DNA of 64,000 nucleotides from Desulfoluna butyratoxydans (GCF_900699765.1 NZ_CAADHO010000001.1:620001-684000), one strand, 5' to 3'. Positions 28,687-37,713 are shown, counted from the first letter of the stretch. The notes: generated from the sequence alone by a model not told the origin. Numbers and translations: made by a program.

Positions 28687-30176
28687 CCACTCCGACCCCA
28701 GCCCGACGCACGGTGTTGTTCGGTGCCGCTGCCGGGATGCTCCTGCTCATCCTCGGCGCCTGCTCCCCGGACGGCTACCGGTTCATCCCCTCCTACGACG
28801 ACGGCGAGGAGGACCGCATCGAGGCCATTGCCATCGACAAAAAGCCCGAACCGCCCCGGGACGGTCCGCGCCATGTGGGGCGTAACGGTGCCCTCACCGA
28901 AGAGGAGATGGCCCTGGCAAGGGTGGCCTGGGTCTACTTCGAGAACAACTACAACCCGGGAACCGGCCTGGTGAACGCGGTCAACGCCTACCCCTCCACC
29001 ACCATGTGGGACACCGGCTCCTACCTTGGGGGCCTCGTCTCCGCCTATGAGCTGGGCATCGTCGACAAAAACGAGCTCAACATGCGCCTCACGGCCATCT
29101 TAAAGACCTTCAACGAGCTGGACTTTTTCAGGGGGGAGCTGCCCAACAAGGCGTACAACACCCAGACCGCCCAGAAGGTGAACTACGCCAACCAGCCCGG
29201 GGAAATCGGCTACTCGGCCCTGGACCTTGGCCGCCTGCTTATCTGGCTGCGCATCATCAAGGAGCGCTACCCAGAGCACAGCAACGCCATCGACAGCTTT
29301 ATCCTGCGCTGGGACTTCTGCCAGGTGCTGGACCGATGCGGCACCATGTACGGGGCCATCCTCAAGGACGGCCAGCCCCAGTACCTCCAGGAGGGACGCC
29401 TGGGATACGAAGAGTATGCGGCCAAGGGGTTCCAGCTCTGGGGCTTTGACACCACCCGGGCCTCCAAGGCCGAGCCCTTTGCCTACATCCTGATGTTTGA
29501 CGTGGACGTCCCCTACGACACCCGGGACCCCCGGGAGCTGGTGGCCCACAACTACGTGGTGTGCGAGAGCTACGTGCTGGACGGCATCGAGCTCAACTGG
29601 GACCTCACCACGGACAGGGACGACAACGACCGCTCCCACTCCGACACGGTCTCCGAAGATTTTGCCCAGCGGATCTACGCGGTGCAGGAGGCAAGGTACC
29701 GCATGAAAGGGATCCTCACGGCCCGCACCGAGCACCAGCTCGACGGCCCCCCGTACTTTGTCTACGACACCATCTACACCGACGGCTACACCTGGAACAC
29801 CATCACCGAGGACGGCACCTACGTGCCCCAGTTTTCGGCCATTGCCCTGAAAGGGGCCTTCGGCCTCTGGACCCTCTGGGAGACTCCGTACACGGATCTG
29901 CTCTACGACGCGGTCTCCGGTCTTTACGACCCGGAAAAGGGATTTTACGAAGGGCGCTACGAGGTCAACGGCGGCCTCATCAACACCTTTACCGCCAACA
30001 ACAACGGCATCATCCTGGAGACCCTGCTCCACAAGGTCCAGGGCAAGCTCCTGAAGTTCGGGGACCACCCGAGCAAGTGGGACAAGGTCATCGCCGACGA
30101 GTTTTCAGGATCCGACAAGTGCTACCCCGGCCATCGCGAGAGCTGCGGCCCCTTTGTAAAAGAGAAGGTGCCCTGA
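28683..30176 (+). CDS. DUF3131 protein 2, lipoprotein
   Basis: A 497-residue DUF3131 paralogue. MLLLILGACS gives a lipobox with the cysteine near residue 27, predicting lipid anchoring. The domain starts near residue 70: VAWVYFENNYNPGTGLVNAVNAYPSTTMWDTGSYLGGLVSA region, LPNKAYNTQTAQKVNYANQPGE, LQEGRLGYEEYAAKGFQLWG, VPYDTRDPRELVAHNYVV, YFVYDTIYTDGYTWNTITEDG. A Cys pair near the C-terminus (DKCYPGHRESCG) is present and recurs in paralogue 3. GGAGAGACCCC precedes the ATG and the start overlaps the previous stop by 4 bases. Confidence 0.9.
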   Translation: MTTPTPARRTVLFGAAAGMLLLILGACSPDGYRFIPSYDDGEEDRIEAIAIDKKPEPPRDGPRHVGRNGALTEEEMALARVAWVYFENNYNPGTGLVNAVNAYPSTTMWDTGSYLGGLVSAYELGIVDKNELNMRLTAILKTFNELDFFRGELPNKAYNTQTAQKVNYANQPGEIGYSALDLGRLLIWLRIIKERYPEHSNAIDSFILRWDFCQVLDRCGTMYGAILKDGQPQYLQEGRLGYEEYAAKGFQLWGFDTTRASKAEPFAYILMFDVDVPYDTRDPRELVAHNYVVCESYVLDGIELNWDLTTDRDDNDRSHSDTVSEDFAQRIYAVQEARYRMKGILTARTEHQLDGPPYFVYDTIYTDGYTWNTITEDGTYVPQFSAIALKGAFGLWTLWETPYTDLLYDAVSGLYDPEKGFYEGRYEVNGGLINTFTANNNGIILETLLHKVQGKLLKFGDHPSKWDKVIADEFSGSDKCYPGHRESCGPFVKEKVP

Positions 30177-30179
30177 CCC

Positions 30180-31628
30180 ATGACGGGAGAGCCCATGGCC
30201 CGCGTACCCTTTTTTGGCCCCATGCTGCTCGGCCTGCTCCTGCTCATGCCGGGAGCCATGACGGGCTGCGGGGTTATCGTCCGCGGGGTGGACCGGGGGG
30301 TCTCGGCCACGGCCAACTCCGACCTGTTCCACCAGGGGCGCCACGGGGAACTCACAGAACAGGAAGAGACCTGGGCCAAAATCGCCTGGCGGTACTTTGA
30401 GAACAACCACAACCCCAAGACGGGGCTTGTCAACTCCGTGGACCGCTACCCGGCCACCACCATGTGGCACACAGCGGACTACCTGGGGGCCATGGTCTCG
30501 GCCCGGGAGCTCGACATCATCACCCCGTGCGAGTTTGACGAGCGGCTCAGCCGCCTGATGCACTTTTTCAACACCATGCCCCTGTGCTTTAACGAGCTCC
30601 CCAACAAGGTCTACAACACCCAGACCGGGGCCATGGTGGACTACACCAACCAGCCCGGGGAGGTGGGCTGGTCGGCCATGGACCTGGGCAGGCTTCTGTC
30701 CTGGCTCTACATCGTCAAGTGCCGCTACCCCATCTACTCGGAGTACATCGACAAAGCCGTGCTCCGCTGGACCTTCTGCCGGGTGGTGGACAACTGCGGG
30801 ACCCTCTACGGCGGCCTCAAGGTGCACAACGCCGCCAACACCTTCCAGGAAGGGCGCCTGGGTTACGAGGAATACTGTGCCAGGGGCTATCAGCTCTGGG
30901 GGTTTGACACCACCCAGGCCTCCCGCATCGAGCCCTATGAAAAGGCCACCCTGTACGGGATCGAGTTTCCCTACGACAGCCGGGACGTCCGGGAGACCGG
31001 CACCTACGCCCCGGTGCTGAGCATGGGCTACCTTTTAGACGGCCTGGAGTTCAACTGGGACCGCACCGACCAGCGGCAGGGATGGGACAGCATCCACAGC
31101 GACACGGACATGGCGACCATCGCCGACGCCATCTACCGGGTCCAGGAGGCGCGGTTTGAAAACGACCACGTCTTCACCGCCCGCACCGATCACCAGGTGG
31201 CCGGGCCGCCCTACTTTGTCTACGACTCCATCTTTGCCGCCGGGTACCCGTGGAACGTCATCTCGGACAGCGGCACCTACCACAAGGAGCAGGCCCTGGT
31301 CTCCACACGGGCCGCCTTTGCCATGTGGGGCCTCTGGGAGACGCCGTACACCGACCGGCTCATGGAGCTGCTCCACTGCCTCAACGACCCGGAAAAAGGG
31401 TGGTACGAAGGCCGCATGGAGAACACCGGGAGCCACATGAAACTCATCACCGCAGGCACCAACGCCGCGGTGCTGGAGACCCTGTTTTACAAGGCCGACG
31501 GAAAGCTCTCTGCCTGCGTCGACCCCAATGATGCCTTTCCCAGGCCCTACTACGACCTGAACGTGGAAAACCCCTTTACCGAGGAGGGCAAATGCCTGCC
31601 CCTGGAGCGAACAGGATGCGTCCCGTAA
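30180..31628 (+). CDS. DUF3131 protein 3, lipoprotein
   Basis: A 482-residue DUF3131 paralogue. The ATG at 30180 lies 3 bases after the previous stop; an in-frame ATG at 30195 with GGGAGAG before it is an equally good start. LLLLMPGAMTGCG is a lipobox-type signal. Domain blocks: IAWRYFENNHNPKTGLVNSVDRYPATTMWHT, LPNKVYNTQTGAMVDYTNQPGE, FQEGRLGYEEYCARGYQLWGFDTT, YFVYDSIFAAGYPWNVISDSG. The C-terminal CLPLERTGC matches the cysteine pair of paralogue 2, suggesting these two are closest relatives and arose by local duplication. It is predicted to sit in the periplasm. Confidence 0.9.
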   Translation: MTGEPMARVPFFGPMLLGLLLLMPGAMTGCGVIVRGVDRGVSATANSDLFHQGRHGELTEQEETWAKIAWRYFENNHNPKTGLVNSVDRYPATTMWHTADYLGAMVSARELDIITPCEFDERLSRLMHFFNTMPLCFNELPNKVYNTQTGAMVDYTNQPGEVGWSAMDLGRLLSWLYIVKCRYPIYSEYIDKAVLRWTFCRVVDNCGTLYGGLKVHNAANTFQEGRLGYEEYCARGYQLWGFDTTQASRIEPYEKATLYGIEFPYDSRDVRETGTYAPVLSMGYLLDGLEFNWDRTDQRQGWDSIHSDTDMATIADAIYRVQEARFENDHVFTARTDHQVAGPPYFVYDSIFAAGYPWNVISDSGTYHKEQALVSTRAAFAMWGLWETPYTDRLMELLHCLNDPEKGWYEGRMENTGSHMKLITAGTNAAVLETLFYKADGKLSACVDPNDAFPRPYYDLNVENPFTEEGKCLPLERTGCVP

Positions 31629-33658
31629 CCCAAGCACGCCCCCATGGCGGCCCAAACCGCCCGGGCCCGTGGCTCCTTGGGCTGTGCCTGCTCCTGTGGG
31701 CCTGGACCGCTGCGGCCGGTCCCCTCTCCGACCCGTCTCTCTTTGAAGACGGCTTCCGCCATGCCGAAGAAGAGGCCTGGGAGCGTGCGGCCCAGACCTG
31801 GGTGGCAGACGGAGAGACCCTCCTCAAGCGGTCCCGGGACCAGGAAACCCTTCGCCGGACCGCCTGTTTCAACGTGTTCGCCACCATCGCCTTTGAAAAG
31901 GCAGACAACGCCAGGGCCTACGTCACCTGGTCGGCTGCCGTGCGCTACTTCCTGGAGAGCAACACCTCCTGGGAGGCCCAGCAGGAGGCCCTCCGCCAGG
32001 AGGCCCACGCCATCGACACCCGGCTGAAGGCGGGCCTCACGGGCAGCCTGCCCCTGTCTGGAAACGATCCCCAGCGGCGGCTCATGGACATGGTGGAGGC
32101 CCTGGGCCTTTTGACCTACAGCGGCCCCAAAGCAGGGCTCCAGGTACGGGACGTGGCCGACGACGAGCCCGAGATCCGTGTCACCCGGAATTACTTTCCG
32201 AGGCCCCAGGCCCTGGCCGTCCGCGAGACACAGGCCCCGGCGGTACAAAAAGGGGCCCGCCACGGCTCCCTGGACGCTGAGGCTCAAGCTGCGGCACAAC
32301 CCAAGACAGAGGGCCTGCCGGGCAAGGGGATGATTCCGCCCCCGGGCACCGATACGCCATCTGCAGGGGCCCCGCCTCCGCCCCTGCCGCCGTCCGTAAA
32401 CGAAGAACCCCTTGCCGTACCACCGGCCCCCGGGGTCCCGGAAGCGACGGCCACCGCCATTGAAGCAGCCCCCAAGGCGTCCCCCATGCCCCTCACCACC
32501 CGGGGCAACATCCAGGAAGCCGAGGGATTCACCGCCGAGGAGCTGGAGATCTCCCGCACGGCCTGGCGCTATGTGGTGGAAAACTACCAGACCAACACCG
32601 GCCTGGTGAACTCCGTCCACAACTACCCCTACGCCACCCTCTGGGACCTGGGGAGCACCCTGGCCGCCTTTGCCTGTGCCATGCAGCTCGGCATCATCGG
32701 GCCTGCCGAAGGCAAGGAGAAGATCACCCGGTTTTTAGAGACCCTCCAGGTTGTGGAGCTCTACAACAACGAACTCCCCAACCGGGAATACATGACGCGA
32801 ACCGGTGAGATGACAGATTTAGGCAGCAGGCCCAGCAGCGTGGGCAGCGGATGGTCGGCCCTGGACATCGGCAGGCTCCTCATCTGGCTCAAGATCACCG
32901 CGGCCTGGTACCCGGACTTTGCCCCCATGGTGGACAAGGTGTTGGACCGGTGGACCTTTGACCGCCTGGTTCAATACCGGGAACTCAACGGCATGCTTTT
33001 TAACGGAGAAAAAGAGTGGCTTCGGCAGGAAGGACGCCTGGGTTACGAGCAATACGCAGCCACGGGGGTGGCCCTCTTCGACCTGGATGTGCGAAAGGCC
33101 CTGGATTACAAAGAAACGGACACGGTCACCATTCTGGAGAAGAAAGTTCTCCACGACACCCGGAACAAGGCATTTTTCACCAGCGACCCCTTTGTCATGG
33201 CCGCCATGGAGCTGGGTCCCATCGACGACACCTTTTCGGACCTCACCCGTAAGGTCTACGACATCCAGCGAAGACGCTGGCTCAAGAGCGAAGAGGTGAC
33301 GGCGGTGAACGAAGACGCCGTGAACAAGGCACCCTGGTTTGTCTACAACAATGTCTATTACGAGGGCACCCCCTGGGCCTGCGTCACCCACGATGGTGCC
33401 CCGGCCGATGCCTTTTTCTCCCTCTCCACCAAGGCGGCCCTGGGCTGGAGCGTCCTTTTTGACGACGCCTACGCCACGGCCCTTCGCCAGGCCGTCGTGG
33501 GCCTGAAGCACCCCCGCTACGGATTCTATGCGGGGAGGTACCCGGACGGCACCATCAACACCTCCCGCAACATCAACACCAACGCCGTCATTCTTGAGGC
33601 GATGCTTTACATGAAACGAGGGTCCACCCCATTTTTAACACAAGGAGTCTTTCCATGA
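31616..33658 (+). CDS. DUF3131 protein 4 with long N-terminal extension
   Basis: A 680-residue protein, the largest paralogue. The ATG at 31616 has GGAGCG before it and overlaps the previous stop by 13 bases; a frame from 31592 adds 8 residues. A signal peptide (WLLGLCLLLWAWTAAAG) is followed by a helical TPR-like region (about 40-145), then a low-complexity Pro/Ala-rich linker (about 195-300, including GAPPPPLPPSVNEE). The DUF3131 domain is about 305-670, with blocks like those of its neighbours: GLVNSVHNYPYATLWDLGS, LPNREYMTRTGEMTDLGSRP, LRQEGRLGYEQYAATGVALF, WFVYNNVYYEGTPWACVTHDG. The extension may tether the domain to other envelope parts. The stop overlaps the next start by 4 bases. Confidence 0.9.
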   Translation: MRPVTQARPHGGPNRPGPWLLGLCLLLWAWTAAAGPLSDPSLFEDGFRHAEEEAWERAAQTWVADGETLLKRSRDQETLRRTACFNVFATIAFEKADNARAYVTWSAAVRYFLESNTSWEAQQEALRQEAHAIDTRLKAGLTGSLPLSGNDPQRRLMDMVEALGLLTYSGPKAGLQVRDVADDEPEIRVTRNYFPRPQALAVRETQAPAVQKGARHGSLDAEAQAAAQPKTEGLPGKGMIPPPGTDTPSAGAPPPPLPPSVNEEPLAVPPAPGVPEATATAIEAAPKASPMPLTTRGNIQEAEGFTAEELEISRTAWRYVVENYQTNTGLVNSVHNYPYATLWDLGSTLAAFACAMQLGIIGPAEGKEKITRFLETLQVVELYNNELPNREYMTRTGEMTDLGSRPSSVGSGWSALDIGRLLIWLKITAAWYPDFAPMVDKVLDRWTFDRLVQYRELNGMLFNGEKEWLRQEGRLGYEQYAATGVALFDLDVRKALDYKETDTVTILEKKVLHDTRNKAFFTSDPFVMAAMELGPIDDTFSDLTRKVYDIQRRRWLKSEEVTAVNEDAVNKAPWFVYNNVYYEGTPWACVTHDGAPADAFFSLSTKAALGWSVLFDDAYATALRQAVVGLKHPRYGFYAGRYPDGTINTSRNINTNAVILEAMLYMKRGSTPFLTQGVFP

Positions 33659-34488
33659 TCAACACCATCAACCTCAACCTCAACTACGACGACCCCATTA
33701 AAATCGCCGAAAGCATCTACTGGGTAGGCTTTTACGATGAGGAAACCGGGCTGCACTGCAACCCCTACCTCATCGTGGACGGCGACGAAGCCGTGGTCAT
33801 CGACGGAGGCAGCCGTCCCGATTTTCCCACGGTCATGACCAAGATCCTTAAAACCGGCACCAACCCCTCGGCCATCCGGGGGCTCATCTACCACCACTAC
33901 GATCCGGATCTCTGCGGCAGCGTCTCCGATTACGAAGACATCATCGAACGGGATGACCTGCGCATCATGTCGGCTTTGGAGAACAACTTCTTCATCCGGC
34001 ACTACGGCCCGTCCTCCACCCTTGTGGACATCGCAGACTACAACGACCGATTCACTTTTTCGTCGGGACGCGTGCTGGAGTTCATCCGAACCCCGTATGC
34101 CCACAGCGCAGGCAGCTTCATCACCTACGACGAGTTGAGCGGCGTGGCCTTTACCAGCGATCTGTTCGGCAGCTACGCCCGGCAATGGGAGCTCTTCATC
34201 GGTTTGGACGACGCATGCAGGACCTGCAACCACCTGGAGGACTGTCCCCAGGGCAGGGACTACTGCCCCATCACCGACATTCTCACCTTCCACCAGATGA
34301 TCATGCCCTCGGGCAAGGCTTTGAGGCACGCCATCCGGCAGATTTTGAAGACCCCCGCAGGCATGGTGGCTCCCCAGCACGGCAGCGTGATTCCCATGGA
34401 ACAGGACTTCCGGGCCATCGGAGAGAGACTCATCAACCTTGACGGGGTGGGCATCGACAGGATCATTACAGACGAAGGAGACACCTGA
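33655..34488 (+). CDS. MBL-fold di-iron protein, flavodiiron/ODP-like
   Basis: A 277-residue metallo-beta-lactamase-fold protein related to the N-terminal domain of flavodiiron (FprA) proteins, but with no flavodoxin domain. The metal motif reads HYDPDLCGS (about 83-91), against HxExDHxGS in FprA, so His and two Asp are kept, Glu becomes Asp and the next His becomes Leu. The other ligands follow: PYAHSAGS (about 147-154), TSDLFGS (about 164-170, Asp) and APQHGSVIP (His). NHLEDCPQGRDYC adds a cluster of cysteines. Stand-alone relatives (ODP) bind oxygen and act as sensors in some bacteria. Its position directly before a SpoIIE phosphatase, with a 4-base overlap on the upstream gene and 1 base downstream, suggests a sensor for that switch (inference). 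Confidence 0.82.
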   Translation: MINTINLNLNYDDPIKIAESIYWVGFYDEETGLHCNPYLIVDGDEAVVIDGGSRPDFPTVMTKILKTGTNPSAIRGLIYHHYDPDLCGSVSDYEDIIERDDLRIMSALENNFFIRHYGPSSTLVDIADYNDRFTFSSGRVLEFIRTPYAHSAGSFITYDELSGVAFTSDLFGSYARQWELFIGLDDACRTCNHLEDCPQGRDYCPITDILTFHQMIMPSGKALRHAIRQILKTPAGMVAPQHGSVIPMEQDFRAIGERLINLDGVGIDRIITDEGDT

Positions 34489-35462
34489 TGAACATGGAAG
34501 AGCTGGGCTTCCCGGAACTCAGCGGGTTCAAGCTCAAACGGGACATGGCCTACAACGTCTACAAGGCCGCCGTGCGCTACCGTACGGAGAAAAAAGACCA
34601 CGACCTCAACAACCGGGTGCTCAAAACCATCATCCTGCACTTCTCCCAGTCCCAGCGACAGCTCGCCGCCCTCAACCGCAAGCTTCTGGCTTCCCAGCAG
34701 GAGCTGGAGACCGACCTGAAGGCAGCCGCCGGGATCCAGGAGAGCCTGCTTCCCCAGTCCGCACCCAACGTCGAGGGGTTAAACTTTGCCTGGAAATTTA
34801 TCCCCTGCCAGAGCATCGGCGGCGACATCTTCAACGTCTTTCGCCTGGACGAGGACCACATGGGGCTCTACATCCTGGATGTCAGCGGCCACGGGGTGCC
34901 GTCTGCCCTGGTGACGGTCTCGGTGTCCCAGCGCCTCAACGCCCAGAGCGGCATGCTGGTGAAAAAAAAGCAGGACGACCCGCCCCGCTACAGCCTCACC
35001 TCCCCGTCGGAGGTGCTCCAGGCCCTGGACGAAGAGTACCCCATGGAGCGGTTCGACAAGTACTTTACGGCGGTCTACCTCATCATCAACTTCAAAACCG
35101 GCCACCTGACCTACAGCAACGCGGCCCACCCCGCCCCCATCCTCCTCCACCCGGATGGTCCCCCGACCCTTCTCACCGAAGGGGGAACCATCGTGGGCAT
35201 GGGGGGCATCATCCCCTTTGAAGAGGAGACCATCCGCCTCCGCCCGGGCAACAAGCTCATCCTCTACACCGACGGCATGACCGAATCCCGCAACCTTCTG
35301 GGGGAGTTCTACGGAGACCAGCGCCTCCAGGATACCCTGGACGCCCACAAACACCTGCCCATCGACGAGCTGCTCACCCGCACCCACGAGGACATGATGA
35401 ACTTCGGGGAGAACGAACCCCTGGGGGACGACGTCACCATGCTGGGAGTTGAGTTTGTGTAG
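34488..35462 (+). CDS. SpoIIE/RsbU-like serine phosphatase (PP2C)
   Basis: A 324-residue phosphatase. Residues about 40-90 form a helical coiled-coil linker (LHFSQSQRQLAALNRKLLAS), then AAAGIQESLLPQ, the usual junction into the SpoIIE domain. IGGDIFNVF (about 109-117), YILDVSGHGVPSAL (about 128-141), ILYTDGMTESRN (about 262-273) and LGDDVTMLGV (C-terminal) carry the metal-binding aspartates. No sensor domain is fused, so input must come from a partner, plausibly the di-iron protein just upstream. The expected substrate is the phospho-STAS protein at 18963-19301, which would complete a partner-switching module spanning the glycan block. Start by TGATGA overlap. Confidence 0.92.
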   Translation: MNMEELGFPELSGFKLKRDMAYNVYKAAVRYRTEKKDHDLNNRVLKTIILHFSQSQRQLAALNRKLLASQQELETDLKAAAGIQESLLPQSAPNVEGLNFAWKFIPCQSIGGDIFNVFRLDEDHMGLYILDVSGHGVPSALVTVSVSQRLNAQSGMLVKKKQDDPPRYSLTSPSEVLQALDEEYPMERFDKYFTAVYLIINFKTGHLTYSNAAHPAPILLHPDGPPTLLTEGGTIVGMGGIIPFEEETIRLRPGNKLILYTDGMTESRNLLGEFYGDQRLQDTLDAHKHLPIDELLTRTHEDMMNFGENEPLGDDVTMLGVEFV

Positions 35463-36417
35463 CCCCCGTCTCCCATGGGCCGTCGCGCCAGCCGCCCTGC
35501 TTCTCGTCCTGCTGCTCCATGTGCCCTGCCGGGGCGAAACAGCCCAGGAGATTTACCATGCGGCCTTGAGTTCCTTTTCCATGCCCTTGAACGACCTCAT
35601 GGAAAAAGAGCACGACTCGGAGTGGCGCAACCTCTTTTCCGGATTCAGCGGCAACGTCGCCTTCAACTACCCCCTTGCCGACACCGTGGAAGAGTCCCGG
35701 GGGCCGGACGGCACCCAGACCGAATCGGGCTTTCGAAAGGCCACGGTATCGGCCACCTTCAAATACAACCCCCTCAGCTACTGGTTTGCTTCGGTGACCT
35801 TTTACGGGTACCTGAACTTCGATGAGAGCAACCCCTGGTGCCCGGACTGTAGAGCTCCCTGGGACCCGGATTTTTCCTACGTCTTCGGCTACGACGACTG
35901 GCACCCTTACACCTTCAGCCTCACCTACGCCAACTACGGAGGCAACCGGCTCAACCCGGACAAAGAAAAAGGGGAGAAGGTCACCGACTTTTCAAGCGGC
36001 ACCTACTCCCTTGGCTGGAAATTCCTCATCCCCCGCAGCATTGAAGAGCTCTTCATCGTCCACCCCACCGGCGGCCTGGGTGGCGGCATCAACTACAACC
36101 TCACCCCCACCTACTCCGACCTGGCCTCCGGTGAGGAGAAAAGCTGGAAACAAAGCCTCTCTTTAACCCTCAAATACACCATCTACAAATGGTGGTACGC
36201 CACCATCACCTGCTATTACTACCCCCGCCCGGACCAGCAGCAGCCCTGGGACCCGGACTACACCTACGGGTTCGGCTACTTTGACTGGCACCCCGGCACC
36301 GTCTCCGTTCAGTACAACAACTACTCGGGCAACCGGTACCCCTGGAACGAATCCCCGGAGGATACCGGCAGCTTCAAGTACGGAAGCATCTCCGTTCTCT
36401 GGTCCTGGGTGTGGTGA
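35449..36417 (+). CDS. Predicted outer-membrane beta-barrel-like protein with internal duplication
   Basis: A 322-residue exported protein that I do not recognise. The frame opens with TTG codons at 35449 and 35455; the second is better spaced from GGGAG (35444-35448). A signal peptide (LLLVLLLHVPCRG) follows. The mature protein is rich in Tyr, Trp and Gly with alternating beta-strand patterns and ends in Trp-Val-Trp, as outer-membrane barrels often do. A duplicated block is clear: WDPDFSYVFGYDDWHPYTFS (about 140-160) and WDPDYTYGFGYFDWHPGTVS (about 267-287), each followed by YxNYxGNR. Overlapping the phosphatase stop, it closes the operon; a role in letting the polymer out, or binding it, is a guess. 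Confidence 0.72.
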   Translation: MSLCSPRLPWAVAPAALLLVLLLHVPCRGETAQEIYHAALSSFSMPLNDLMEKEHDSEWRNLFSGFSGNVAFNYPLADTVEESRGPDGTQTESGFRKATVSATFKYNPLSYWFASVTFYGYLNFDESNPWCPDCRAPWDPDFSYVFGYDDWHPYTFSLTYANYGGNRLNPDKEKGEKVTDFSSGTYSLGWKFLIPRSIEELFIVHPTGGLGGGINYNLTPTYSDLASGEEKSWKQSLSLTLKYTIYKWWYATITCYYYPRPDQQQPWDPDYTYGFGYFDWHPGTVSVQYNNYSGNRYPWNESPEDTGSFKYGSISVLWSWVW

Positions 36418-36458
36418 CCCGTGGAGCCCGAATCCAGGGAGCCCCACGGACCGCGTCC

Positions 36459-37127
36459 TTACTCCGCACCCGCTTTGCCGCCGTTGCCTGAACGAGCCCC
36501 CTTGCCCGCCATCACCGTGCGCTCACGAAGCACGATAAAGTAGGCCAGAAGCGCCACCTTCTTCTCCCAGTCCATCTCCTGGTCCAGCACCGAAAGCACG
36601 AGGTCCGCCATCTCTGCGGCGTTCTTGGAAACCCCGGAGGCGATACGGATACGGGAGACCCCTTCGGAGAGCTCCTTGAGCAGCGCCTGGTACATCTCGT
36701 TGGTGAGCTGGGTCTTGAACTCCGGCACCACGGCGTAGGGGACCACATTGGAGGAGAGGATCCCGGCCAGGCAGAACACCTGCTCGTCCTTGTCTTCCCG
36801 GCCTTCCAGGAGCTTTTGCACCTCTTGGGCGGCTGAGTCCGGCTCCATGCGGTTGGAGAGGATGCAGCCCAAAGTGGCATCCACCATGCTCCCCACCTTG
36901 CTGGTGAGCTCTTTCATCCGCTCCTGGGACAAGCCGCCCCCGTAGATGGGGTCTTCGGTCCGAAAGGCGGGTAGCCGGTAACGGGTCATGAGGTCCTTCA
37001 GCGCCACCTGGCGGTCATCGGGCTCAAGGACGGACCAGAAGTCCAGAAAGGCGTCGGCATGATGGACGAGGCTTTCTGCCTTGCCACCGATGAGTTTGGT
37101 CAGAGTCTCCTGCATGTCGTGGTTCAT
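36459..37127 (-). CDS. Unknown helical protein
   Basis: A 222-residue protein with no family I recognise. The start at 37127 follows TTGGAGGCAAACC at ideal spacing; a longer frame up to 37397 lacks this and reads as noncoding. The protein is alpha-helical by composition, charged and leucine-rich, with no signal peptide or membrane segment, and ends in a Gly/Ala/Lys tail (GARSGNGGKAGAE). It is convergent with the glycan block and 42 bases from its last gene; no clear terminator stands between them. It may be a cytosolic regulator or structural protein, but nothing shows which. Confidence 0.65.
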   Translation of the reverse strand: MNHDMQETLTKLIGGKAESLVHHADAFLDFWSVLEPDDRQVALKDLMTRYRLPAFRTEDPIYGGGLSQERMKELTSKVGSMVDATLGCILSNRMEPDSAAQEVQKLLEGREDKDEQVFCLAGILSSNVVPYAVVPEFKTQLTNEMYQALLKELSEGVSRIRIASGVSKNAAEMADLVLSVLDQEMDWEKKVALLAYFIVLRERTVMAGKGARSGNGGKAGAE

Positions 37128-37526
37128 GGTTTGCCTCCAATTCATCCCGTTTTCATAGGGATCGTAGGTATATTCCGGTAAGGGTCCGGGGCCGTGACAC
37201 GGGCAGAACCGAAGAGGTCGGTCTCCCCAGCGGGTGTCAGCCCGGAGGTGTCGGCGGACCGCGGCGCGTCGGTCCGGCCGGTTGCCAATCGCACCAGGTT
37301 CAAGGCGGGCACAGGGCCCGGGCAGGAATGGGAAAGGGAAAGAATCGCTTGTGCAGGTCGCTGGAACAGAGCCCGAAAGGGCTGGGAGCAGGCGCAAACA
37401 GGGTCGTGGAGAGCAAGGCGGCGCACCGCCCCGGGAAGAGAAAAAAGAAACCTGTTTTCAATGGGATATATGCAACAATTATATATTTTTTCAATACGTT
37501 TGGCAACCGGAGCGTCAGAATACCCA

Positions 37527-37555
37527 TTGACAAAGGGGTCAATCAGGCGTTTAAT
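37527..37555 (+). promoter_or_regulatory. Sigma-70 promoter of ribB
   Basis: TTGACA (37527-37532), 17-bp spacer, TTTAAT (37550-37555). A start near 37562 would begin the transcript just before the FMN riboswitch, as expected. Confidence 0.7.
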
Positions 37556-37564
37556 GGGTGCCAC

Positions 37565-37713
37565 TTATTCTCAGGGCGGGGTGAAATTCCCCACCGGCGG
37601 TAAGCCTCAATGGCAAGCCCGCGAGCGCTCTTTCCGGTTCAACACCGGCGAGGGGACAGCAGATCCGGTGAGATTCCGGAGCCGACGGTTACAGTCCGGA
37701 TGGAAGAGGATAG
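37565..37713 (+). promoter_or_regulatory. FMN riboswitch (RFN element)
   Basis: All the conserved RFN blocks are present in order: TCAGGGCGGGGTGAAATTCC, CCACCGGCGGTA, AGCCCGCGAGCG, then GACAGCAGATCCGGTGAGA, TTCCGGAGCCGACGGTTACA and GTCCGGATGGAAGAGGATA. It lies about 210 bases upstream of ribB. The later sequence, up to 37926, would hold the expression platform; I could not pick a single terminator or sequestering stem by eye. Binding of FMN would turn the gene down (established for the class). Confidence 0.97.
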
